This document shows, piece after piece, positions 48,630 to 57,164 of a stretch of 64,000 nt of DNA. The notes beneath the pieces were generated by a model that searched no databases, had not been told where the DNA came from, and saw only the letters and a program-made list of their open reading frames with translations. This stretch comes from Bacillus sp. SKDU12 (lineage in GTDB: Bacteria; Bacillota; Bacilli; Bacillales; Bacillaceae). The position numbers and the translations under genes were made by a program. The stretch is taken from the NCBI RefSeq assembly GCF_010093085.1, contig NZ_MSRC01000011.1, positions 62,001 through 126,000 of the forward strand, read 5' to 3'. The stretch's first letter is position 1. Every line of letters starts with the position of its first letter.

Positions 48630-49784
48630 CTATTTGATAGATAGCTGATCCAATGCTTTTTTCGCGTTCTCTCTCGCTGTTTCGACTGTATCGGCAGCAG
48701 AAAGCGCAACCGCCATACGGCGTCCGGCTTTCGTTATCGGCTTCCCAAAGACACGCACTTGGGTCTTCGGCACTGCCAGTGCGTGTTCAAGTCCTTCAAC
48801 AGTGTAATCCGCTGATTCTTCCGGTGCTTTGAGGGGCCGGCTGGCGCCAGGAGAAAGCTGTGTGATTTCTGTAATCGGAAAACCGAGAATTGCCCGTACA
48901 TGCAGCGCAAATTCTGACAAGTTTTGCGTCACCAGTGTGACAAGGCCGGTATCATGCGGACGAGGAGATACCTCACTGAAATACACTTTATCTTTCGCAA
49001 GGAACAGCTCAACACCAAACAGTCCGTACCCGCCAAGCTCGTCCGTAATGGCTTTTGCCATATGCTTCGCTTCTTCCGTTTGCTGCTCTGTCATATGATG
49101 CGGCTGCCATGATTCGATATAGTCTCCATCCTTTTGCACATGACCGATCGGCTCGCAAAATGCCGTGCCGTTGACCGCACGTACTGTTAAGAGGGTAATT
49201 TCTGATTCGAATGGGATAAACTCCTCAACGATCACACGCCCGTTTTTCACCCGACCGCCTTCCATCGCCGTCTCCCAGCAGCTTTCTACATCTGCTTCAG
49301 AGCGGCACACGCTTTGGCCTTTACCAGATGAACTCATTAAAGGTTTAATGACACACGGGTACCCAATCTGAGCCACCGCTTGCACAAATTCGTCATATGT
49401 ATTCGCAAATTCATAGCCTGCCGTCGCTAGTCCCAGCGTTTCCGCCGCAAGCCGCCTGATGCCTTCCCGATCCATCGTCAGCTTCGCCGCACGCGCATTC
49501 GGGATGACGTGAAATCCTTCCTCTTCAAGCTTCAGCAATTCATCCGTAGCGATGGCCTCAACCTCAGGCACAATCAAATCCGGCTTTTCTTTTTCAATGA
49601 TGGTTCTGATCTGCTCGCGGTCCAGCATATCAACGACATAGCTATGATGCGCGACCTGCATCGCCGGAGCATGCTCGTAATTGTCAACCGCCACCGTCTG
49701 TACCCCAAGACGCTGCGCTTCAATCACTACTTCTTTTCCTAACTCACCTGAACCTAACAATAAAACCTTCTTTGATTGATACAT
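48630..49784 (-). CDS. purT: Formate-dependent GAR transformylase
   Basis: A 384-residue ATP-grasp enzyme that formylates glycinamide ribonucleotide with formate and ATP. N-terminal LLGSGELGKEVVIEAQRLG binds substrate, and the central ATP-grasp part includes PLMSSSGKGQS and SEVSPRPHDTG. In 168 mpr follows; here only its relic remains. Confidence 0.94.
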   Translation of the reverse strand: MYQSKKVLLLGSGELGKEVVIEAQRLGVQTVAVDNYEHAPAMQVAHHSYVVDMLDREQIRTIIEKEKPDLIVPEVEAIATDELLKLEEEGFHVIPNARAAKLTMDREGIRRLAAETLGLATAGYEFANTYDEFVQAVAQIGYPCVIKPLMSSSGKGQSVCRSEADVESCWETAMEGGRVKNGRVIVEEFIPFESEITLLTVRAVNGTAFCEPIGHVQKDGDYIESWQPHHMTEQQTEEAKHMAKAITDELGGYGLFGVELFLAKDKVYFSEVSPRPHDTGLVTLVTQNLSEFALHVRAILGFPITEITQLSPGASRPLKAPEESADYTVEGLEHALAVPKTQVRVFGKPITKAGRRMAVALSAADTVETARENAKKALDQLSIK

Positions 49785-50147
49785 CCTTGCCCCTCCAATC
49801 TATTTCTCAACCATTATAACTGAAATATTTGAAAAATAAATTTTTATTCAAAAAGACGAAATTAGAAATCATCATGAGCTTGCAACAGAGGTTTTTTCAT
49901 AAGAATGCAGGTGAGCTCCACATATACCGTAGAGAATCACCTAAAATTCATTTGCACAAAACCAGTGTAGAAACCGGCATATGGGCATGACAGCTGATCC
50001 AGCAGCTTTCCCTGTCTGCGAGTAAAATGAATAAATAGAATCAGTAAAAAAGTACTGTTTTTCCTTAATTATTCAGTTTACGCTCCTTTCCTGAATTCAC
50101 CATGGTACCATATTTACAGAAAAATTCAGGCGAAAGGACACAGTACA
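49785..50147. other. Intergenic region between purT and the LXG island
   Basis: 363 bases between divergent genes, marking the left edge of the island. It contains the palindrome ATGGTACCAT at 50102-50111. I see no confident promoter, no direct repeat and no coding remnant. Confidence 0.4.
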
Positions 50148-52022
50148 TTGAAAACACTTGAAGCAAATACAATTTTAGAAGCTGCTGAAGCGCGCCTTAA
50201 AGCCTATCAAACATTAAGAGAGCATATGGCTGTTCTAACGAAACAGTTCAAAGAGATGGCAAATTTGGATGATGCTATGACAGGCAAGGGCGCTAACGCA
50301 ATTAAAGCATTCTATAAGGAACAAGCGGCAGGAGCGGAACTGTGGCTGGACCTCATTGACATGAGAATTGCTTTTTTCAAAAACGTGCCAGCTGCAATTG
50401 AGGAAGCAACATTCGATGACGATGCATACGTTGAGGAATCTTATCTCGATAATGAATTGCATAACGGACTTGTCAAAGCTGATGGCATTATAGAGGCACA
50501 GCATAAAGAAATGAAATCAATCCTGAATTCAATTGATGACATTTTGCTGTTATCCCTCTTCGATCAATCTACTGTCACCGATAAACTGGATAAAGCAGAT
50601 AAAAAACGAAAAAAAACGGTGACACACCTGCATGACCTTGATGAGAAACTAAACAGTGATTACGAGGCCTCAGAAGCTGTGGAACATGAGGTTCGGGCAT
50701 TTTTCGAAGCACTGACAGGCGCCACCAGCAAAGGCGGAAGCACAAATCCTATGAACTTTAACGCAAAAGCCTTTCACGAAACAGACGCTTATCAAAACAA
50801 AGAAGATATTCACAAACAATCCCAGCAGTTCATCAAAGCAAAAAAACAGGAGGAAATTAAGTATCTCAAGAAAAAACTCGACAAAACCACTGACCCTGAT
50901 GAATACTTGAAAATTGCAGACAAAATTGGCACTGACAACCTGAGCACTGAGCAATTACAATATTATTCAAGCGTGGTTCAAATGAAAGCACAGCAGGAAA
51001 CAGGAAAAATGCTTGTCGAGGGTGGAAAGGGTGTAATTGTCGGGCTCTGGGATGCCGGAAAAGATATCGTCACCGGGGCATGCGACCTCGCAGTCGGCGC
51101 TTACGATCTTGCGGTATGGTCGTATAGAGCGCAGGGTAAGATGGGCATCGAAGAACAAGTCAAAGCCGGACAGGAACTCCAAAATGTGATTTATAGCGCG
51201 CCTGAGACTTTTGAATATATGGTCGATTCATTCAAAAAATCTTGGAACGACAATATGGTTCATGGTGATGCATATAGCCGCTCCCACTACATCACCTACG
51301 CAGTTGCTTCCCTTTTTGGAGCCAAAGGACTCGGAAAAGTGTCATCAGCAACAAAAGCCGGAAAATTCGTGACAAAGGAAACAAAAGCTTTTGTGAACGA
51401 TCATAAATCTTTAGCAAAGAACATTACTGATAAAGCAAATCCTTATTTCACATTGCCAAATAACAATCATCTAGAACCTGCAATACAAGGCGCTGGGGGT
51501 TTTGAGAATCCTATTTCGAAGCTGAAGAAGGAACTGGATAAGAAGCAAGAGAGTGTTATGCGATTTGATAGCGACCAAAATTTAAAAAGTGAACCGAGCA
51601 AGAAATTAATAGCACAACTGAGCAACGTAGAAAATTTTAGACCTAAAGCGTTAGAACATATCTTTGAAGGCGAGGTAAACTATAGAGAAGCAGCCGTTGG
51701 TTATCATTATGAGGGAATAGATGATACTGCAGGAAAAGTCCTTTCAGGAACAAAAACTGACAAAAATGAACATGGTGTTTACAAAGGGAAAGTTGAAGTA
51801 AATGGCAAAAAGAAATTTAGCAACAATGGGTTTTCAACATTTTTCCCTGAAGAATGGACTCCCCAACAAGTCGTTGACTCCATAAATGAAGCATATGAAA
51901 ATAAAGAATTTATTCCTGGAACAAAAAACACATATGAAGGACGGACAAAAGACAATTTAAGAATTAGAATGTTTATCGATAGCAACGGGAAAATCATTTC
52001 AAGTTTTCCGATTTATCCTTAA
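50148..52022 (+). CDS. LXG-domain polymorphic toxin with EndoU-type RNase C-terminus
   Basis: A 624-residue toxin. Residues about 1-210 form the helical LXG targeting domain used for type VII (Esx/Yuk) secretion, like YeeF, YobL and YxiD. The middle (about 230-480) holds a linker and hydrophobic pretoxin segment (VTGACDLAVGAYDLAV). Residues about 493-624 match bacterial EndoU: His in LEHIFEGEV (about 504), His in VGYHYEG (about 520), STFFPEEW and the ending KIISSFPIY. EndoU toxins cut tRNA or other RNA. TTG start with AAAGGAC upstream. A or T content rises from about 51480, at the toxin-module junction. Secretion and target are inferred. Confidence 0.88.
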   Translation: MKTLEANTILEAAEARLKAYQTLREHMAVLTKQFKEMANLDDAMTGKGANAIKAFYKEQAAGAELWLDLIDMRIAFFKNVPAAIEEATFDDDAYVEESYLDNELHNGLVKADGIIEAQHKEMKSILNSIDDILLLSLFDQSTVTDKLDKADKKRKKTVTHLHDLDEKLNSDYEASEAVEHEVRAFFEALTGATSKGGSTNPMNFNAKAFHETDAYQNKEDIHKQSQQFIKAKKQEEIKYLKKKLDKTTDPDEYLKIADKIGTDNLSTEQLQYYSSVVQMKAQQETGKMLVEGGKGVIVGLWDAGKDIVTGACDLAVGAYDLAVWSYRAQGKMGIEEQVKAGQELQNVIYSAPETFEYMVDSFKKSWNDNMVHGDAYSRSHYITYAVASLFGAKGLGKVSSATKAGKFVTKETKAFVNDHKSLAKNITDKANPYFTLPNNNHLEPAIQGAGGFENPISKLKKELDKKQESVMRFDSDQNLKSEPSKKLIAQLSNVENFRPKALEHIFEGEVNYREAAVGYHYEGIDDTAGKVLSGTKTDKNEHGVYKGKVEVNGKKKFSNNGFSTFFPEEWTPQQVVDSINEAYENKEFIPGTKNTYEGRTKDNLRIRMFIDSNGKIISSFPIYP

Positions 52023-52037
52023 GCGTAGGAGGAGCAT

Positions 52038-52427
52038 ATGAAATACAATTATGAATTTGACCAAGTTAGATTTAAGAACGGGAGTAAAAGTCTTGTTATC
52101 ATATTACCTGAGCGTATTCAATTAGTGGCAGAATTTCTAATGTCAGATGTTCAAGGAGATCCTACCTTTGAATATGAAGTAATAGATAAAGTACTAAACG
52201 GTACAAGTGAGTACGAGGAACTAAATGGGAATGTTTGTGGATTAGAAATTAAAAAAGATAAAACTTTTATTTACGATAATCTTGCAGAATACGCAGCTGA
52301 AGATGAAGATGATCCCGAAGCATATATAAAAAGCAGAACTTGTGAAATAGAAACAAGAGAACTTAGACAATTAATTGAAATATGGGTAAATTCTCTAAAA
52401 GAGTTTAGAGAAAAAAATCCTCAGTAA
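52038..52427 (+). CDS. Probable immunity protein for the LXG-EndoU toxin
   Basis: A 129-residue acidic cytosolic protein, 15 bases after the toxin with a strong GGAGGAGC ribosome site. I do not recognise the family securely. The acidic stretch AEYAAEDEDDPEAY and the position match immunity proteins of polymorphic toxins. Base composition is as AT-rich as the toxin tip, as expected for a co-transferred pair. Confidence 0.75.
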   Translation: MKYNYEFDQVRFKNGSKSLVIILPERIQLVAEFLMSDVQGDPTFEYEVIDKVLNGTSEYEELNGNVCGLEIKKDKTFIYDNLAEYAAEDEDDPEAYIKSRTCEIETRELRQLIEIWVNSLKEFREKNPQ

Positions 52428-52440
52428 TTATTTTTAACAC

Positions 52441-52466
52441 GAATCATATTTTCTAAATAATGATTC
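52441..52466 (+). terminator. Weak hairpin after the immunity gene
   Basis: GAATCAT / ATGATTC stem with an AT-rich loop, fifteen bases after the stop. T-run is weak. Confidence 0.35.
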
Positions 52467-52519
52467 AAACAGTATTTTTAGAGAAATATAGGCAGCTGAT
52501 GATGAAATATTTGTCATTT

Positions 52520-52557
52520 AGTAGCAGGTGATGTAAATCACCTGCTTTCCCTTTTTA
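52520..52557 (+). terminator. Terminator of the LXG toxin-immunity unit
   Basis: Stem AGCAGGTGAT / ATCACCTGCT followed by TTCCCTTTTT on the plus strand. Confidence 0.75.
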
Positions 52558-52735
52558 TCACAGGAACACCATACAAAAAATCGCCAAAAACATAACACGC
52601 AATCCAAAATCGCTACACCGACAGGAGGCATCCCACTCAAAAAGAGTCTCGATATAGCTAACAATAAAGCAGTAACTGCAATTTCTGCTGCATTATTAGC
52701 CATATTTGCTTATTATACGAGCTAACTTTAATACA

Positions 52736-52780
52736 AAACTGCATGAACATAAGTTAAAATATGCTCATGCAGTTTTTTAA
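52736..52780. terminator. Long hairpin before the membrane-protein array
   Basis: Stem AAACTGCATGA / TCATGCAGTTT with a 19-base partly pairing loop, T-runs on both sides. It isolates the array from upstream transcription, so the array needs its own promoter or regulated readthrough. Confidence 0.7.
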
Positions 52781-52812
52781 TTTACGTTTGCTTTTGTGGA
52801 GGTTTATCAACA

Positions 52813-53277
52813 ATGAAAAACGATCAAATCATTTTTAAAAAAACAAAAGACATCGCTCATGATATCGATCAGATGCAAAATCAAGAGGAAATAATCAGTT
52901 ATCTTTTTCGCCAAGATTCACTTACACTCAACCAGTTGAAACACTATTATTCCGAACCTTTTCTTCCTCTTCAGTTTCTAGTGAAAATAACAGTTTTATG
53001 CATGTTTATAGCAGTGACTTTAGCTTCTTTCCTTTTCATCCAAGTAAAAGAAGTCTTCACTAATCCTATTCTATCTGACGTTTTACCTCCTGCATTTTCT
53101 ATTTTTACGATCATTTGTATCATTATGATTTACATGAAAGTCTTAAAAAAAGGAAATAATATCAAAGGAGAAACTTCACTTATTCAACGATCTGAATGCT
53201 CTGTGAAAAATAAGTTAATTCATGCAATCCTTTATAAAAAAAATAAAATGGAACAAAAAAAACATACAGTCTACTAA
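52813..53277 (+). CDS. Two-segment membrane protein, array member 1
   Basis: A 154-residue protein of a family I do not recognise. Layout: an N-terminal helical part with QEEIISYLFRQDSLTLNQL, two membrane segments (about 57-80 and 92-112), and a basic cytosolic tail. The tail (RSECSVKNKLIHAILYKK) aligns with the tails of the next two genes. Ribosome site TGGAGG, ten bases before ATG. The last 56 bases overlap the next gene in another frame. Confidence 0.7.
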   Translation: MKNDQIIFKKTKDIAHDIDQMQNQEEIISYLFRQDSLTLNQLKHYYSEPFLPLQFLVKITVLCMFIAVTLASFLFIQVKEVFTNPILSDVLPPAFSIFTIICIIMIYMKVLKKGNNIKGETSLIQRSECSVKNKLIHAILYKKNKMEQKKHTVY

Positions 53278-53725
53278 ACCAACTGCCTCTAATAATGAAA
53301 ATTCATTGAATTTTAATGATATATTGAATCATGTTCTAACCATAAGTAAAAATGATAAAGAGCTTTTGGGATACTTAGATACAAAAAATGATGCTGTGCT
53401 AAGTCAATTAAAAGCATATTTTTCTCATCATCCATTTACACTTTCACATTATATGAGTTTCATGTTTTGCGGAAGCATCGTTGTTGTCTATGTAACTAGT
53501 TTATTTTCAGGACAAATTAATTACATTGATATACCAGACATGTTTAAGTTTCTCTTATTGATTATTTTTTTGAAAATCCTTATTGATTTGATAAAGCTTT
53601 TAACTATATCTAGAAAAGGGCAATTACATACTGTTCTGGATTTTGCACAAAGAGCCGAATATTTGCGGATGAAAGGAGTTATAGATTTTATTCTTACAGA
53701 AAGATATAACAAAAAAATACGATAG
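53222..53725 (+). CDS. Two-segment membrane protein, array member 2
   Basis: A 167-residue paralogue of its neighbours. It shares ELLGYLDTKNDAVLSQLKAYF, two membrane segments (about 78-98 and 106-126) and the tail RAEYLRMKGVIDFILTERY. ATG 53222 has almost no ribosome site and lies inside member 1, so coupled translation or ribosomal slippage at the A-runs (53236-53270) is possible. Function unknown. Confidence 0.68.
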   Translation: MQSFIKKIKWNKKNIQSTKPTASNNENSLNFNDILNHVLTISKNDKELLGYLDTKNDAVLSQLKAYFSHHPFTLSHYMSFMFCGSIVVVYVTSLFSGQINYIDIPDMFKFLLLIIFLKILIDLIKLLTISRKGQLHTVLDFAQRAEYLRMKGVIDFILTERYNKKIR

Positions 53726-53779
53726 ATTTGTTACCCTAACTAAAAAATACGTAATTATTATACCTAGGAGATGTATGTA

Positions 53780-54205
53780 TTGAATATACACCTACAAACA
53801 TATAAAGAAACAGAAACAGCAGCAAAGTTCGTTTTAGAACATAAAAAAGATGATAAAGAGCTTTTGCTTTTCCTAAACAAACAGGATTCTATCATGCTGA
53901 ATCAATTAAAAGTATTCTTTAGCGAACCGCAGCTCACATTCAAACACACCGTCAAAATCGTTTGTTTCGTGACATTCGTAACTTTATATATTTATTTTTT
54001 CAGCACTCGTTTCAATGAGTTAATTGAAGTAACTGTACAAATGTTTTTTGCCTTGATCGGTCTTATCTGGGTATTTGGTGTTTTCCCATTCTCAAGAAAA
54101 GTTCAAATTTCTGATCGCTTCAAACAAAAATCCGAAAACGCCCGTATTGTCGGAATGATTGATTTCGTATTAGAACAAAAATACAAAAAAAGCATCTCTG
54201 AATAA
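53780..54205 (+). CDS. Two-segment membrane protein, array member 3
   Basis: A 141-residue paralogue: KELLLFLNKQDSIMLNQLKV, two membrane segments (about 58-76 and 86-104), tail KSENARIVGMIDFVLEQKY. I use TTG 53780, nine bases from TAGGAG; ATG 53771 touches the ribosome site. All three proteins could be membrane immunity or accessory proteins linked to the LXG toxin. This is inference from proximity. Confidence 0.7.
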   Translation: MNIHLQTYKETETAAKFVLEHKKDDKELLLFLNKQDSIMLNQLKVFFSEPQLTFKHTVKIVCFVTFVTLYIYFFSTRFNELIEVTVQMFFALIGLIWVFGVFPFSRKVQISDRFKQKSENARIVGMIDFVLEQKYKKSISE

Positions 54206-54220
54206 TTCCCCAGAGATGCT
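54191..54220. terminator. Hairpin at the end of the array, between convergent genes
   Basis: Stem AGCATCTCTG / CAGAGATGCT spanning the stop of array member 3, ahead of the convergent ybfB. No long T-run. Confidence 0.55.
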
Positions 54221-54233
54221 CTTCAGCCCTCTC

Positions 54234-55487
54234 TCACACCTTCTCCGCCATAGCCGAACTGTCACGAGCATCCGCCGCAGGCTCCCTCAATATCACATTC
54301 ATCACACTCGCCAGCACAAGCATCCCGATCGACAAATAAAAAGCCAATGTATATTCACCTGTAACAGTATAGATGACGCCTGGCACATATGCGCCGAGTG
54401 CCGAGCCGATTTGATGGGCAAGCGACAGCCAGCCGATCATGAGACCGATCGAGTAGTTTTGAAAGTACTGAGTGGCGAGCATTTGAGTCGGCGCTACGGT
54501 AGCGAAGTCCACTAGTCCAAACAGAATTGCAAAACCTAGAAGCAAGTAGGGTTCGTGGCTGTAAATCAGAATCACAATCGAAAGCGCGCGTATCGCATAT
54601 AAAAAGCACAGGATTTTCCGGCTGCTCCATCGGTCCGCTACAATTCCGGACAGTAAGATGCCAGCGATATTAAAGCCGGCCAACAGACTGACAGCGGCGC
54701 TTGTGACTGTCGTTGAAAAGCCGTGATCATGGGAAAACGGAATCAAATGGGTATCCATCAGCCCCACGGTCGTAAATCCGCAGATCAAAAATGGCAACAT
54801 TAAAAACCAGAATGGCTTCATGCGAAACATCCCCATTACTGAAAGAGCTGTTGTTTTGGGTGCTGTTTCTTTTTCTGATTCAGCCAGCCCGCCGATCGGC
54901 TCTTCATTTTTTTCTGAAGGATTGTTTCTCAGCATCAGCAGTGCAGCAGGAAAGACAATCACCATTAACAGCAGTCCCAACACTATAACCGTCAGCTTCC
55001 AGCTGAACCAATGAATCAGCATGAGTGAGCCTGGAACGAGAAGCATTTGCCCCGCACCAAAGCCTGCTTCCATGATCCCAAAGGCTAGTCCTCGCTTTTT
55101 GCTGAACCAATTGACGACCAGCACACTTGCAGCCACATTCGACGCGCCGCCCACTCCAAGCGAGACACCCAATCCGTAAAGCAGAAACAGCTGCCAAGGC
55201 GAAGTGACAAAGCATGTTAAGAAAATGCTGATCCCTGTCAGCAGGGCACTCCATGACAAAACAGCCCGGGCACCCCATTTGTCCACAAGCCGCCCAATCA
55301 CAGGCTGAGATATGCCATAGACAATAAAACTTATTGTAGAAATCAGTGAAATGGTGCCTCTATCCATTGAAAATTGCTGTTCCCACGGCTCCACAAACGC
55401 TCCAAAGGACAGCCGCACCCCCTGAACAGCCAACAAGATCAAAAAAGTGACGGAGACAATGATCCAAGCATAGTGCAATCGTTTCAT
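54234..55487 (-). CDS. ybfB: MFS transporter
   Basis: A 417-residue MFS protein with twelve predicted segments, of the OxlT/monocarboxylate-porter-like group ([29 protein letters not shown]). ATG 55487 overlaps the ybfA stop by four bases (ATGA), so the two are translationally coupled. Substrate unknown. Confidence 0.87.
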   Translation of the reverse strand: MKRLHYAWIIVSVTFLILLAVQGVRLSFGAFVEPWEQQFSMDRGTISLISTISFIVYGISQPVIGRLVDKWGARAVLSWSALLTGISIFLTCFVTSPWQLFLLYGLGVSLGVGGASNVAASVLVVNWFSKKRGLAFGIMEAGFGAGQMLLVPGSLMLIHWFSWKLTVIVLGLLLMVIVFPAALLMLRNNPSEKNEEPIGGLAESEKETAPKTTALSVMGMFRMKPFWFLMLPFLICGFTTVGLMDTHLIPFSHDHGFSTTVTSAAVSLLAGFNIAGILLSGIVADRWSSRKILCFLYAIRALSIVILIYSHEPYLLLGFAILFGLVDFATVAPTQMLATQYFQNYSIGLMIGWLSLAHQIGSALGAYVPGVIYTVTGEYTLAFYLSIGMLVLASVMNVILREPAADARDSSAMAEKV

Positions 55488-56401
55488 GACAGCTCCAAAT
55501 CCCATCGTTCTTCTGTCAGCCGCTGTCCCCATAATGGTGCTTCTTGTTTCACTTCACTTACCCTGAACCCTAATTTTTTATAGAGCGGACGGGCCTCAGC
55601 CATGGTGCTTACCGTCCAAAGAAAAATACGTTTAAACCCCATATCTCGGCAGTATGCAACAAGATGCTCAAGCAATTGCGTGCCAAGCCCCCTGCCTCGA
55701 AAAGCGGCATCAACCAGGAACCATCTGAGCTGCACTGTCTTTTCATCATGCTTGACCAGCCCGACAGAGCCGGCAAATTTCCCGCCGCTTTCCGCAATCC
55801 ATATTTTTTCAATGTCGGCATCAAATGTCTCCTGAAGATAAGCTAGAAACGTGTCGTCCCACCCATGGGTCTCAGCATAAAATTGTTGCTGTTTTTCGAT
55901 GAGAAGCTGAAGATCATCCGATATAAAATAATCTCTAATTGATATCTCTGACGTTTTGGAAGAAAGAGACTGTGAAAGGATTGCCTCAATCTCCGCCATC
56001 GCTTCTGCAAGTTTGTGCTGGTCTTTTTGATTGATTTCCCCTAACATCAGTTCCACTTGTTCGTTCGCTTTTTCCTCCAGCTTTTTATAAATCGTTTTCC
56101 CCGTTTCCGTAACATAAATATAATGATGGCGGGCGTCATCTTTGCTCTTCTGTTTATAGATCAAATCTTCTTTTTCAAACTGCTTCAATATCCTACTGAC
56201 ATATCCCCGATCAAGCCCTAGGTTCTCCTGAAGGGCTTTTGCCGTACAATTCGGCGTATGATAAATTTCAAATAAAATCCGTGTTTCTGTTAAGGAAAAC
56301 GGACTGTCATAAATGTGCTCATCAAGGAAGCCAAGAACATTCGTATAAAATCGATTGAACTTTCTGAATCTTAAACCAACAGTTGATTCAAAGGTTTTCA
56401 A
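55484..56401 (-). CDS. ybfA: MarR-type regulator fused to GNAT acetyltransferase
   Basis: A 305-residue two-domain protein. The N-terminal half is a MarR winged helix ([21 protein letters not shown] with wing [14 protein letters not shown]). The C-terminal half (about 155-305) is a GNAT domain with acetyl-CoA motif [17 protein letters not shown] 56401 start with GTGGGG upstream. Probably controls ybfAB expression and acetylates an unknown ligand. Confidence 0.88.
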   Translation of the reverse strand: MKTFESTVGLRFRKFNRFYTNVLGFLDEHIYDSPFSLTETRILFEIYHTPNCTAKALQENLGLDRGYVSRILKQFEKEDLIYKQKSKDDARHHYIYVTETGKTIYKKLEEKANEQVELMLGEINQKDQHKLAEAMAEIEAILSQSLSSKTSEISIRDYFISDDLQLLIEKQQQFYAETHGWDDTFLAYLQETFDADIEKIWIAESGGKFAGSVGLVKHDEKTVQLRWFLVDAAFRGRGLGTQLLEHLVAYCRDMGFKRIFLWTVSTMAEARPLYKKLGFRVSEVKQEAPLWGQRLTEERWDLELS

Positions 56402-56493
56402 ACCCATCCCCACTTTCTTATATCATTGATTAAGGCAATTATAATCAAATATAGTTGCCAAAGTCAACGATACGTTAAGAAAGCGGGGCCTCT

Positions 56494-56742
56494 TTATTTT
56501 CCAGATGCTTTCCTCTTCCTGATTACCATCAACGTGATGCAAGATAAAGCTAGTGACATCAGACTATAGACAGCAACCCACCCTAAAAATGATTTGTTAA
56601 GAATAGTAAAGGTGAGCACTAACGAAATGATCAAACTAAGCATTGGCATTAGATATAGGTTTTTACATATACAAGTACCTGTAATTGACAACACCATAAT
56701 CCCTAACGGCAAAATAACGAATGCAATATCTAATTCATCCAC
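56494..56742 (-). CDS. ybeF: Small membrane protein YbeF
   Basis: An 82-residue protein with three hydrophobic segments and a basic C-terminus (RKRKASGK). GTG 56742 fits both the GGAGGGAGG ribosome site and the length in 168. Function unknown. A short A+T-rich gap separates it from ybfA. Confidence 0.75.
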   Translation of the reverse strand: MDELDIAFVILPLGIMVLSITGTCICKNLYLMPMLSLIISLVLTFTILNKSFLGWVAVYSLMSLALSCITLMVIRKRKASGK

Positions 56743-56948
56743 CCGCAACAGCCTCCCTCCAAATTTTATGTTGTTTGCAAAAAAACATAACTGCAACATA
56801 GAAAAGGAGTACATTTAACTTCCATTTTAAAATTGCCCGTTCACATTCACTCCTGATCATGACGGTTTAAAAAAGCGTTAACATACCAGATTAGATGCAG
56901 AAAGGCACCCCCTCCTTTTTGATCAAAGGTTGATTTCCAGCTCTTTTT

Positions 56949-57107
56949 TCAGAAAGAGGGAAACTGCTCCACACTTTCAGCACACATAGAAATTTGTTTC
57001 AGGTCCTCACATAGCTGACTGCTGATAATGTCCGGTTGATCCGCAGCCATGGCCGTCTGCTTGACTGGGGAGTGACAGGAATCTTCACAAATTACCCCAA
57101 TGTCTTT
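56949..57107 (-). other. Small open frame or relic after the Na/Pi transporter gene
   Basis: The minus strand reads KDIGVICEDSCHSPVKQTAM and on to AESVEQFPSF before a stop at 56949. The composition looks protein-like, with three Cys. The open frame continues upstream only through the T-run of the transporter terminator, and I see no ribosome site. It may be the C-terminal scrap of a lost gene. Confidence 0.25.
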
Positions 57108-57125
57108 CAGCACGTAAAAAACTGC

Positions 57126-57164
57126 AAAAAAAACTGAGAACTTAAGATTCTCAGCTTTTTTCCC
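57126..57164 (-). terminator. Terminator after the Na/Pi transporter gene
   Basis: Minus-strand stem CTGAGAATCTT / AAGTTCTCAG followed by eight T residues, overlapping the stop codon. Confidence 0.85.

Larger units (their letters stand above)
52428..52812. other. Intergenic region between immunity gene and membrane-protein array
   Basis: Besides three hairpins, the minus strand holds a 61-codon hydrophobic frame (52518-52703, beginning MANNAAEIAVTALLLAISRL). It follows a possible TATAAT (minus strand, just upstream) but has no ribosome site and contains the plus-strand terminator within its end. I cannot say whether it is a small toxin-like peptide, a relic or chance. Confidence 0.3.

Noticed and set aside
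50102-50111. Palindrome ATGGTACCAT before the LXG toxin gene as an operator or att site
   Set aside because: Ten bases only, no second copy and no phage or integrase gene nearby; it may be chance.
48303-54232. LXG island as part of a prophage or ICE
   Set aside because: No integrase, structural, lysis or conjugation gene and no flanking direct repeat is visible; it is better read as a toxin island.
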